64,000 bases of DNA, from assembly GCF_000687935.1 (NCBI RefSeq), contig NZ_JHZZ01000001.1:1674001-1738000 (forward strand), in the 5' to 3' direction. The notes beneath the pieces are model-generated. The model was not told the origin of the DNA. It saw only the letters and a program-made list of their open reading frames with translations, and searched no databases. This DNA comes from Polaribacter sp. Hel_I_88 (GTDB lineage Bacteria; Bacteroidota; Bacteroidia; Flavobacteriales; Flavobacteriaceae). Positions 25,553 to 32,559 of the stretch are shown piece by piece (within the stretch, counting starts at the first letter, position 1; the number at the start of each line of letters is the position of its first letter). A program made the translations under genes and the position numbers.

Positions 25553-25902
25553 TTTTTAAATTCTTTCGCTTTAAATTGTCTTTTTCGGTTATAACCAATA
25601 ATAGCAACAGTTAAGATAAAGATATTTAAAATGGTTCCAAATTTTGCGTCTTTCCAATTCATAATAATTAAATATTGCGAAAGGCTAACAGCTATAATTA
25701 TCAGATTTATCCATTTTTTATTATTTAATAATGCTGATGATGCATATATAAATATTAAAAATGTTAGCAGCCAAAGTGCTCCCATAGGTTTTGAAATGTT
25801 TAAAAGTTCGTTAAATATTTCTGTAGAGAAAAAAGCTTTTATAAAACCTATTAGATGTAAAAAACCATGAAAAATAAGTAAGAGTGCATAAAAGTATTTC
25901 AT
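25549..25902 (-). CDS. Small integral membrane protein of unknown function
   Basis: 117 residues with four hydrophobic helices (about 3-22, 38-58, 65-82 and 88-105) and a basic C-terminus NRKRQFKAKEFKN. Its start lies 10 bases after the PNPOx gene on the same strand, so it is probably transcribed with that gene from the Crp-type promoter at 26390-26432. The stop codon coincides with the end of the IS3 remnant; the original C-terminus may have been altered by that insertion. No family recognised. Confidence 0.6.
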   Translation of the reverse strand: MKYFYALLLIFHGFLHLIGFIKAFFSTEIFNELLNISKPMGALWLLTFLIFIYASSALLNNKKWINLIIIAVSLSQYLIIMNWKDAKFGTILNIFILTVAIIGYNRKRQFKAKEFKN

Positions 25903-25912
25903 AATTAAATTT

Positions 25913-26368
25913 TTAGTGATTTCTAATTTTTCCTGTTATTTCATCTAGGGTAATTTTAAATACTAAAGGGATTTCTTCTTTATTAATTTTACTGGAAAAT
26001 TCTCCAATAAAATGTAGGTTTCTTTCTTCTTTTCTTAATATGATATCTTTAATGCCGTCTGCAAATTCATGTAATTTGCTTTTTGCATCAATACCAGAAA
26101 GTTCTTCGTAAATTCCGTGAGCTAAAACAGAAGTCCAATCTGTAAAGCTTTTTATTTCTGCAACCTCTAAAGAAACTTGTTTGTTTTGATGCATTGCTAT
26201 TGTTTTATGTCCTTTATTAGAATAGCCTATAATGGTGTCTTTAGAATCAAAAAAGTACGTAATTGGTACAATAAATGGTCTATCTCTATAAATGTACGCG
26301 AGGTAACCTATATAATTATTAGCTAAAAAATTAATGCTGTCTTGTTGGTTTAAATTTTTTATCATCAT
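25913..26368 (-). CDS. Pyridoxamine 5'-phosphate oxidase-family flavin-binding protein
   Basis: 151 residues. The split-barrel FMN-binding fold (NimA/PNPOx-like) is indicated by LANNYIGYLAYIYRDRPFIVPITYFFDSKDTIIGYSNKGHKTIAMHQNKQVSLEVAEI (residues 15-71), followed by WTSVLAHGIYEEL. Proteins of this branch bind FMN, F420 or heme; many are single-copy redox proteins of unknown substrate. It is first in a two-gene operon with the membrane protein. A TGA-N6-TCA operator and -7 box lie directly upstream, which links it to the stress regulon of this region. Confidence 0.8.
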   Translation of the reverse strand: MMIKNLNQQDSINFLANNYIGYLAYIYRDRPFIVPITYFFDSKDTIIGYSNKGHKTIAMHQNKQVSLEVAEIKSFTDWTSVLAHGIYEELSGIDAKSKLHEFADGIKDIILRKEERNLHFIGEFSSKINKEEIPLVFKITLDEITGKIRNH

Positions 26369-26389
26369 AATTATTTTAAAGATTAATAG

Positions 26390-26432
26390 CCAATTTATAA
26401 TATATAATAAAGATAAACTATGATATTAGTCA
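26390..26432 (-). promoter_or_regulatory. Crp/Fnr-type operator and -7 box before the PNPOx gene
   Basis: On the minus strand the operator TGACTAATATCA occupies 26432-26421. Its centre is 29.5 bp from the first base of TAAATTGG (26397-26390), a near match to TAnnTTTG. The same distance is found at the sites before 29117, 30132 and 30944. The operator would lie near -41, the class II activator position. Confidence 0.6.
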
Positions 26433-26581
26433 GTTAATATTTTATAATGTTAGTTTTGTAGAACTAAGGATGGTTTATTTTTTAATGTTTCTATTAAAAC
26501 GTTACAATATTCAAATTATCAGTGCTTTGTAAATTTAATATTAATTATGATGCAAAAACTCTTTTGTAAAAATTTAAAAGC

Positions 26582-26603
26582 TTTTGATCTAAGTAGATCA
26601 AAA
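26582..26603. promoter_or_regulatory. Perfect 10-2-10 palindrome upstream of the PAS kinase gene
   Basis: Arms TTTTGATCTA and TAGATCAAAA with AG between them. It is 103 bases before the kinase ATG and 82 bases from a weak -7 box TACATTTA (26685-26692). Spacing between TGA and TCA is 10, not 6, so it is a different site from the Crp-type operators. The 338-bp gap holds this site and the PNPOx promoter but no gene. Confidence 0.5.
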
Positions 26604-26706
26604 AAAATCAATAATATAATATATTAAAGGATTGTAAAATTATTATATATCATTTTTACAAAGGTTCTTATTTAATCTTTTTTGTACATTTATACTAAAA
26701 AAAAGA

Positions 26707-27951
26707 ATGTTTAATCAAGATCAAGATGTATTTAATGTTTTATTAGGGTCAGTCTCTGAAGGTGTTATTGTTGTAGACGAACATCAAGTAATTATAGAGG
26801 CAAACGAATCTGCCCTTAAAATGTTTGGCTATGAAGATAATGAACTTATAAAGCAACCTTTAAATACGTTAATTCCTCGAAATTATCATGCAGAACATGG
26901 AAGCCACTTTAAAGGTTTTATGAAAGATAAAAAACGCAGAAGAATGGGGCAAGGAAGAGATATTTTTGGCGCAAGAAAAGATGGTAGTATTTTTCCTTTA
27001 GAAGCTGGTTTAAATCCTTTTACTATTTATGGGAAAAACTATGTAATGGCATTGGTTATAGATATTACATTGCGTAAAAAACAGGAACAAAAAATTATAG
27101 AATTAAATACTGATTTAGAGGATAGAGTAGCTCAAAGAACCAAAGATTTAAAAAAAGCAATTGAAGGGCTCAAAACACTAAATCTTGAGTTAGATGTTGA
27201 AAATAAAAAAAGAATTGAAGCCGAAGAAGAAACTAAAATTGCCTTAAAAAAGGAACAAGAATTAAATGAATTAAAAACCAAATTTTTATCTTTAGTTTCT
27301 CACGAATTTAAAACACCTTTAAGTGGTATTTTAACCTCTACAATGTTGTTAGGTAAATATAAACTAAGTGAGCAACAAGAAAAAAGAGATAAGCATATTA
27401 AAACAATTACAGATAAAGTTCATTATTTAAATAATATTTTAAATGATTTTTTATCGATAGAAAAATTAGAAAGAGGAGAATTAACTTACAATCCAACATC
27501 TTTCAAGTTAAGTAAAGTTGTAGATGAGGTTGTGTACAATGCTAATATTCTATTAAAAGGTGGACAAAAAATAAATTATCCAGAAAATATTGATGATTTT
27601 CTATTGTATCAAGATGAAAAAATTGTAGAATTAGCCCTATCTAATTTGGTACATAATGCCATAAAATATTCATCAGAAAATACCATTATAGATATCATGA
27701 TTTCTCAAAATGATAAAGAAACTACTTTTAAGGTAATAGATAATGGAATTGGCATCCCAGAAAAAGATCAAAAAAATATCTTTAACCGTTATTTTAGAGC
27801 AGAAAATGCACTGCTTTCTCAAGGTACAGGAATAGGACTAAATATTGTAAAAAATCATATCGAAAACCTAAAAGGAACCATTTCTTTTACAAGTACAGAA
27901 AACAAAGAAACTACATTTACATTTATAATACCCAACAAAGCAACCAAATGA
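26707..27951 (+). CDS. FixL-like PAS sensor histidine kinase
   Basis: 414 residues, no membrane segment, so cytosolic. The PAS domain (about 5-122) has IPRNYHAEHGSHFKGFM and GQGRDIFGARKDGSIFP. These align with the heme-PAS of FixL: His64 takes the place of the heme-ligand His in PYRHEHDGY, and Arg84 the place of the O2-sensing Arg in GIGR. A coiled-coil linker (about 125-190) leads to HisKA SLVSHEFKTPLSGIL (His199). The ATPase has LVHNAIKYS, DNGIGIPEKDQKNIFNRYFRAE and GTGIGLNIV. The gene overlaps the response regulator by 4 bases, so they are partners. O2 or redox sensing is inferred; the same motif occurs in some PAS domains without heme. Confidence 0.85.
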   Translation: MFNQDQDVFNVLLGSVSEGVIVVDEHQVIIEANESALKMFGYEDNELIKQPLNTLIPRNYHAEHGSHFKGFMKDKKRRRMGQGRDIFGARKDGSIFPLEAGLNPFTIYGKNYVMALVIDITLRKKQEQKIIELNTDLEDRVAQRTKDLKKAIEGLKTLNLELDVENKKRIEAEEETKIALKKEQELNELKTKFLSLVSHEFKTPLSGILTSTMLLGKYKLSEQQEKRDKHIKTITDKVHYLNNILNDFLSIEKLERGELTYNPTSFKLSKVVDEVVYNANILLKGGQKINYPENIDDFLLYQDEKIVELALSNLVHNAIKYSSENTIIDIMISQNDKETTFKVIDNGIGIPEKDQKNIFNRYFRAENALLSQGTGIGLNIVKNHIENLKGTISFTSTENKETTFTFIIPNKATK

Positions 27952-29009
27952 AAAAAATATTATTGATAGAAGATGATGCAGTTTTGAGAGAAAATACAGC
28001 TGAACTATTAGAGCTTTCAAATTATACTGTTTCAACAGCACCCAATGGAAAAATAGGAGTACAATTAGCATTCGAAAAAATACCAGATATTGTGGTTTGT
28101 GATATTATGATGCCAGAATTAGATGGTTATGGTGTTTTAGAAGCATTGTCTAAAAATAATAGTACAAAATATATTCCTTTTATATTTTTATCTGCTAAAA
28201 CAGAACGTAAAGATGTAAGAAAAGGAATGGATTTAGGTGCTGATGATTATATTACAAAACCATATACTGAAGACGAGTTAATAAGTGCGATAGAAAGTAG
28301 GTTAGCAAAAGCATCAATTTTAAACGATGAAAGAAATAGCACTGCTAATGATCAACTTAAAGAAGAGGAAGAAGATGAGAACGAAATAAGAACTTTAAAT
28401 GATTTAAAGAACTTTTTTGATGACAATGGTACCATTTTCGAATACAGTAAAGACGCTGTTATTTTTAAAGAAGGAGACAATTCTAACTTTATTTATTTGA
28501 TTTGTAAAGGGTTTGTAAAATGCCATAAATTTGATGAACAAGGTAAAGAATTAACCACAGCACTATATAAGGAAGATGATTTTTTTGGCTACACTTCTTT
28601 TACACATAATATTCCATATCAAGAAACGGCTACAGCTTTAAAAGACACAGAATTGGTAGGGATTCAAAAAAGTGATCTCATAAAAATTTTAAACGAAAAT
28701 CATAAAGTTACCTTAGCACTTATTGAACTTTTAACAGATAATATTTCTGGCATAAAAGACCAATTGCTAGAAATGGCATATAGTTCTGTACACAAAAAAA
28801 CCGCAAGCACAATTCTTAAGTTTGTAGAAAAAATGAATCAAAAACCAGAAGAAGCTATTAAAATTTCTCGTAATGATTTAGCAAGTGTAGCTGGTATTGC
28901 AACTGAAACTTTAATAAGAACTATTTCTAGTTTTAAAAAACAAGGACTTATAGAGATTGAAGGTAGGTCTATTAGAATCTTAGATATTAAAAAATTACAG
29001 GAAATTTAG
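27948..29009 (+). CDS. Response regulator: receiver fused to Crp/Fnr DNA-binding module
   Basis: 353 residues. Receiver domain (about 1-120): acidic pair EDD at 8-10, phospho-Asp52 in VVCDIMMPELDG, and Lys in YITKPYTEDEL. A Glu-rich linker (about 125-140) follows, then a cyclic-nucleotide-type beta barrel (about 150-265; FKEGDNSNFIYLICKGFVKCH, FFGYTSF). The Crp-type winged helix (about 280-345) has ISRNDLASVAGIATETLIRTISSFKKQGLIEIEG. No Cys cluster of Fnr is present. It joins in one protein what FixJ and FixK do separately. It overlaps the kinase gene by 4 bases and is the natural candidate to bind the TGA-N6-TCA sites around it. Confidence 0.92.
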   Translation: MKKILLIEDDAVLRENTAELLELSNYTVSTAPNGKIGVQLAFEKIPDIVVCDIMMPELDGYGVLEALSKNNSTKYIPFIFLSAKTERKDVRKGMDLGADDYITKPYTEDELISAIESRLAKASILNDERNSTANDQLKEEEEDENEIRTLNDLKNFFDDNGTIFEYSKDAVIFKEGDNSNFIYLICKGFVKCHKFDEQGKELTTALYKEDDFFGYTSFTHNIPYQETATALKDTELVGIQKSDLIKILNENHKVTLALIELLTDNISGIKDQLLEMAYSSVHKKTASTILKFVEKMNQKPEEAIKISRNDLASVAGIATETLIRTISSFKKQGLIEIEGRSIRILDIKKLQEI

Positions 29010-29054
29010 GAGTTATTTTTTAAATGTTTTTTAAAAAGGTAGCAAAAAACGATA

Positions 29055-29097
29055 TGACCAATATCATTTTTTTAGCTTCATCTTCTTTTTAGTTTTG
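29055..29097 (+). promoter_or_regulatory. Crp/Fnr-type operator and -7 box before a universal stress protein gene
   Basis: Operator TGACCAATATCA at 29055-29066, differing by one base from the PNPOx site read in the direction of transcription. The -7 box TAGTTTTG is at 29090-29097. Centre to box is 29.5 bp. The ATG of the next gene is at 29117. Confidence 0.75.
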
Positions 29098-29116
29098 ATA
29101 TGTAAAGAAACTATCA

Positions 29117-29959
29117 ATGAAAAACATTTTACTTCCTACAGATTTTTCTAAAAATTCATGGAATGCAATTGAGTATGCAATTAATTTTTATAAGGATACT
29201 CCTTGTAATTTTTACTTGTTAAATGTTGGTAGAGAAAGTAATTTAGTTGTGAATGATTCTCCTTATATTCCTAATAAAGATGTGCTTGAAAATCTCATCT
29301 TAAAACCTTCAAAACAAAAATTAAAACAATTTTTAAAGCAAATAAGAGAAGAGTTTCCTAAAAATAAAAAGCACAATTTTTATACTTTAGTAGACTATAA
29401 TTTTTTTATTGATTCTATTAGAAAGCACGTTAAAGAAAAAGAAATCGATTTAATAATTATGGGAACCAAAGGAGCTTCTGGTTTTAAAGAATACATGATT
29501 GGTAGTAATACAGGAGAGGTTATTACAAAAGTATCTTGTACTACTTTAGTGGTGCCAGAAAACGCAAAATACACAGCGCTTAAAGAAATTGCTTTTCCTA
29601 CAGATTTTATTTTATCTTATAATACTCAAATCCTAAAATCAATTTCAGCAATACTGCAGAAAGAAAACGCGTCTTTGCGAATTTTACATATCAATAAAAA
29701 GAAAATTCAATTAACAATAGACCAAGAAAACAATAAAGATGTTTTAGAGGATTTATTCAGCAATTTTGAAGGTAGCTTTCATAATTTAACCAACACAAAA
29801 GTAGAAGATGCTGTGCAATGTTTTGTGGAAAGTAGAAACATAAATATGATAGCAATGGTTGCTAAAAGTTTAAACTATTTTCAGCAAATATTATTTCATT
29901 CTAAAGTAGAGAAAATTAGCTACCATACCAATGTCCCTTTTTTAGTATTACACGAATAA
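29117..29959 (+). CDS. Universal stress protein, tandem Usp domains
   Basis: 280 residues. Unit 1 (about 1-150) starts MKNILLPTDFSKNSWNAIEYAI and has the ATP-binding loop MGTKGASGFKEYMIGSNTGEVI (GxxG-x9-GS/N type). Unit 2 (about 155-280) is degenerate and ends FLVLHE. Usp proteins accumulate under oxygen, energy or growth stress and bind ATP or signal molecules. It is a paralogue of the gene at 30944 and has the strongest match among the four Crp-type promoters. It lies 107 bases after the regulator gene. Confidence 0.9.
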   Translation: MKNILLPTDFSKNSWNAIEYAINFYKDTPCNFYLLNVGRESNLVVNDSPYIPNKDVLENLILKPSKQKLKQFLKQIREEFPKNKKHNFYTLVDYNFFIDSIRKHVKEKEIDLIIMGTKGASGFKEYMIGSNTGEVITKVSCTTLVVPENAKYTALKEIAFPTDFILSYNTQILKSISAILQKENASLRILHINKKKIQLTIDQENNKDVLEDLFSNFEGSFHNLTNTKVEDAVQCFVESRNINMIAMVAKSLNYFQQILFHSKVEKISYHTNVPFLVLHE

Positions 29960-30084
29960 TTTACTATTCATCAATCGTTTATTTCTTCTTTTAAAATTTA
30001 GTTTATTGCTTTTCTTCAATATATAATAGTATTTTTTTTAAGTGCAAATCCCAAAATTAAAAAGGAATATTTTTTTTCTAAAAC

Positions 30085-30127
30085 TGATATATGTCATATT
30101 TTAAATTTACAAACTACTGTATATTTG
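30085..30127 (+). promoter_or_regulatory. Crp/Fnr-type operator and -7 box in front of a region without a normal gene
   Basis: Operator TGATATATGTCA at 30085-30096 and consensus box TATATTTG at 30120-30127, centre to box 29.5 bp. No sizeable open frame follows for about 390 bases, so it should drive a non-coding RNA or a long leader of the hibernation factor gene. Confidence 0.75.
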
Positions 30128-30131
30128 ATGT

Positions 30132-30467
30132 ATACAAACACAAAAAAGTTCTTTAAGTTATTGATAAAAAAATTACGGATTAATAGAATTTGTAAACTAA
30201 AAATTGAGTTTGAATCTATTGTTTAGTGTCGTGTAATGTTTTACTTATTAATAGGTAAAATATATTTTAGTATTCTAAAATTGGACAATAAAATCATACT
30301 CCTTTATGAACAGGAAGTTTCGGCTTCCTGTTCTATTAAAAAAAAGCCTTAATTATCTATATGGTAATCAAGGAGGTTATGAATAGATTGTAGCTATTAT
30401 TGAACTTGTGTTCTCTAATAATTTTAAAACTATTCTGCAAAGGGGAGCTTAAACTCCCCTTTTTTTA
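30132..30467 (+). ncRNA. Candidate non-coding RNA or structured leader before the hibernation factor gene
   Basis: This fills most of the 560-bp gap between 29959 and 30520. A full promoter with operator stands before it and an intrinsic terminator ends it. Within are a 10-bp GC-rich hairpin (30308-30317 with 30324-30333, loop TTTCGG), a second hairpin (30347-30356 with 30364-30373) and a perfect Shine-Dalgarno-like AAGGAGGT at 30370-30377, rare in this phylum. The only frames are tiny (ATG 30236, 38 codons; ATG after AAGGAGG, 4 codons). The 5' end is estimated from the -7 box. Confidence 0.4.
30441..30467 (+). terminator. Intrinsic terminator 53 bases before the hibernation factor gene
   Basis: Stem AGGGGAG (30441-30447) with CTCCCCT (30454-30460), loop CTTAAA, followed by a T run of seven. 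It ends the candidate RNA or attenuates read-through into the gene at 30520. A possible separate -7 box TATCTTTA overlaps its tail (30466-30473). Confidence 0.85.
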
Positions 30468-30519
30468 TCTTTAAAAACAATTAAAAATAGTATTTAAATA
30501 ACTGTTAAATCATCATAAA

Positions 30520-30822
30520 ATGAAAATAAATATTCAATTTGTAACAATGCCCACAAGCGAAACAATGCAAAATTATGCAATTGAAAAGCTAGAAAAAATG
30601 GCTCGAAAATACGATTCAATTATAAGTGTAGAAGTTTTTTTTAAGAAAGAAAACGATCCTAAAGGTAATGGTAAAATTTGTGAAATGGTGGTAAGCTTAT
30701 CTGGTCCAAGAATATTTGCTTCTTCAAATGAAAAAAACTTTGAAGTTGCTGTAAAAAGTACCATTAGCGATTTAGAAAAGCAATTAGAAAAGCGAAAAGC
30801 AATTGCAAAACCTTACGCTTAA
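30520..30822 (+). CDS. hpf: Ribosome hibernation promoting factor (HPF/RaiA family, short form)
   Basis: 100 residues, the short form without the C-terminal dimerisation domain. It has the beta-alpha-beta-beta-beta-alpha fold of the family: MKINIQFVTMPTSETMQNYAIEKLEKMARKYD, then VEVFFKKENDPKGNGKICEMVVSL, and a basic C-terminal helix EKQLEKRKAIAKPYA. HPF binds the 30S subunit near the decoding site and inactivates ribosomes in slow growth. Its place among stress genes with Crp-type promoters fits that role. It may be read from the operator promoter at 30085 through a leaky terminator, or from its own weak promoter. Confidence 0.9.
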   Translation: MKINIQFVTMPTSETMQNYAIEKLEKMARKYDSIISVEVFFKKENDPKGNGKICEMVVSLSGPRIFASSNEKNFEVAVKSTISDLEKQLEKRKAIAKPYA

Positions 30823-30851
30823 AACACAAACCAAGTACTCTGTAAATAAAG

Positions 30852-30875
30852 GCCTTCTTTTAAAGAGGGCTTTTT
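30852..30875 (+). terminator. Terminator after hpf
   Basis: GCCTTCT (30852-30858) pairs with AGAGGGC (30864-30870), one G-T pair, followed by five T. Confidence 0.8.
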
Positions 30876-30881
30876 GCTGTC

Positions 30882-30924
30882 TGATAAATATCATTGTATT
30901 ATGCTGTATTAATCCTTATTTTTA
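30882..30924 (+). promoter_or_regulatory. Crp/Fnr-type operator and -7-like box before the second universal stress protein gene
   Basis: Operator TGATAAATATCA at 30882-30893 and TATTTTTA at 30917-30924 (one mismatch to TAnnTTTG), centre to box again 29.5 bp. Confidence 0.65.
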
Positions 30925-30943
30925 ACAATACTTAAAATTTACA

Positions 30944-31789
30944 ATGATGAAAAAAATACTTTTACCAACCGATTTTTCTGATAATGCTTGGAATGCAATT
31001 GTATATGCTCTTAAACTTTACAAAAATCAAAAATGTAAGTTTGTGTTGCTTAATACATATACTCCCATGATTTATAATATAGATTATATGGAGATAAATG
31101 GAGCTACAGCAAATGTTGTTAACTCTATCAGAGAAACGTCAGAAAAAGGATTAAATGATGTGCTTACTAAGATTCAAAAAAAATTTAAAAACCCAAATCA
31201 TAGTTTTACAATGCTTTCTTCATTTAATACTTTGGTGAGTGAAATTAAAGAACTACATCAAGAAAACATTATAGATTTTATAGTAATGGGAACTAAAGGA
31301 GCCACTGGCTTAACAGAAATTTTATTTGGCTCTAACACAATTCACGTTATAAAAAATGTAAAATGCCCAATTTTGGCTGTACCAAGTGGTTTTGGTTTTG
31401 AGTCTCCAGAAGAAATATTATTTCCATCAGATTATGAAATTTCTTTTAAACAAAAACATTTACAACCAATTATAGAAATTGCTGAACCTTATACCTCACG
31501 AGTTCACTTTTTAAACGTTTCTTTTGGCAATGATTTAACTGATACACAAATTGAAAATAAAAAAAGACTAGAAAGTTCATTCAAAAAAATTGCACATATT
31601 TTTCATAGCGTTCCCAATCAAAATGTAACAGATGCTATTGCTAGATTTGGTTTAAAAGTGGATATTAATTTGTTGGTAATGATTAACAACAAACACTCTT
31701 TCTTTGAAAATTTATTTTTTCAATCAAAAATACATCAAATAGGGTTTCATTTAAACATTCCTTTTTTAATTATACCTTCTAAAGTTTAA
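30944..31789 (+). CDS. Universal stress protein, tandem Usp domains
   Basis: 281 residues, clear paralogue of the 29117 gene product: MMKKILLPTDFSDNAWNAIVYALKLY at the start, and the ATP loop MGTKGATGLTEILFGSNTIHVI near residues 125-150. Unit 2 is again degenerate and ends FHLNIPFLIIPSK. Two adjacent ATG codons (30944, 30947) are both possible starts. It carries its own Crp-type promoter, so two Usp copies with different sequences seem to be switched on together. Confidence 0.9.
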   Translation: MMKKILLPTDFSDNAWNAIVYALKLYKNQKCKFVLLNTYTPMIYNIDYMEINGATANVVNSIRETSEKGLNDVLTKIQKKFKNPNHSFTMLSSFNTLVSEIKELHQENIIDFIVMGTKGATGLTEILFGSNTIHVIKNVKCPILAVPSGFGFESPEEILFPSDYEISFKQKHLQPIIEIAEPYTSRVHFLNVSFGNDLTDTQIENKKRLESSFKKIAHIFHSVPNQNVTDAIARFGLKVDINLLVMINNKHSFFENLFFQSKIHQIGFHLNIPFLIIPSKV

Positions 31790-31992
31790 TCATAAAGTTC
31801 ATTTTTGATTCACTATTTTTTAATTTTTCTTACATAAATAATGGTGCTAATACTTTATAGGTTTTTACTCTGACTATTTTGCGAATATTAAGTAGTTAAC
31901 ATCTTGTAAAGTTATAAATACCGCTGAAATATGTTTTATAAACCTATAATTGCCTTAAAATTTATTTGATAAGAAACATCAACTTTCGGGAA

Positions 31993-32559
31993 TTAAAGTG
32001 GTTTCCAATCTAATGTTTCTACTAACTTTAAGACATCTTTTTTAATGTAATCTACAGCTGGCAAAATAGAATCGTAATTTGGTTTTGCATAAAAATAGAG
32101 CGATCCTTTTATAAAGTGAGTTGTGCTATCTGTTGCATGAAACTGTAGGTGAGAAGCTGCGTTTCCAGTAATTTCATATAATGAACCGAAAACTCTTTTA
32201 TTAGGGTTTACAAAATCTTTTGGTACAATTTGTTCTGCTTTTACAGCGTGTTTAAAAACTAGTTTTTCTGCTTCTGTTAAGAGTTCTTTTAAGTTGTTTT
32301 CTACAGGTCTGTAAGTAATATCTATAGATGCTTTTAAATTTGGATATGTAATTTTTAACCAATTATTTGTTTCATCAATTATTTTTGTAGATTCTAAAAC
32401 ATCAAAAGAATAGGGTCTTGAAACCTCTAACTTTTTGTATTCTTTATCAGGGTATTCTAAACTCAAATATGCTTTTGGTTTTGGTAGCACAGCATCATCA
32501 CAAGAAATAACTAATAGAGTAAAGATGATAGAAAAAAGAGAATAGAGAATCTTACGCAT
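31993..32559 (-). CDS. gldD: Gliding motility lipoprotein GldD
   Basis: 188 residues. Lipobox VISC (Cys20), then the conserved start PKPKAYLSLEYPDKEY and LPRPYSFDV-like EVSRPYSFDVLES. The end ITGNAASHLQFHATDSTTHFIKGSLYFYAKPNYDSILPAV is typical for GldD. GldD is an outer- or inner-membrane lipoprotein required for flavobacterial gliding and for the type IX system. Its gene overlaps gldE by 8 bases, the normal arrangement. Confidence 0.95.
   Translation of the reverse strand: MRKILYSLFSIIFTLLVISCDDAVLPKPKAYLSLEYPDKEYKKLEVSRPYSFDVLESTKIIDETNNWLKITYPNLKASIDITYRPVENNLKELLTEAEKLVFKHAVKAEQIVPKDFVNPNKRVFGSLYEITGNAASHLQFHATDSTTHFIKGSLYFYAKPNYDSILPAVDYIKKDVLKLVETLDWKPL

Noticed and set aside
30308..30333. 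GC-rich hairpin with TTTCGG loop as a terminator
   Set aside because: It is followed by an A run, not a T run, on either strand, so it is better seen as internal RNA structure.
30128..30335. Short frames at 30128 (32 codons) and 30236 (38 codons) in the candidate RNA
   Set aside because: The first ATG overlaps the expected transcription start. The second runs through a stable hairpin and has low-complexity content. Neither resembles a protein.
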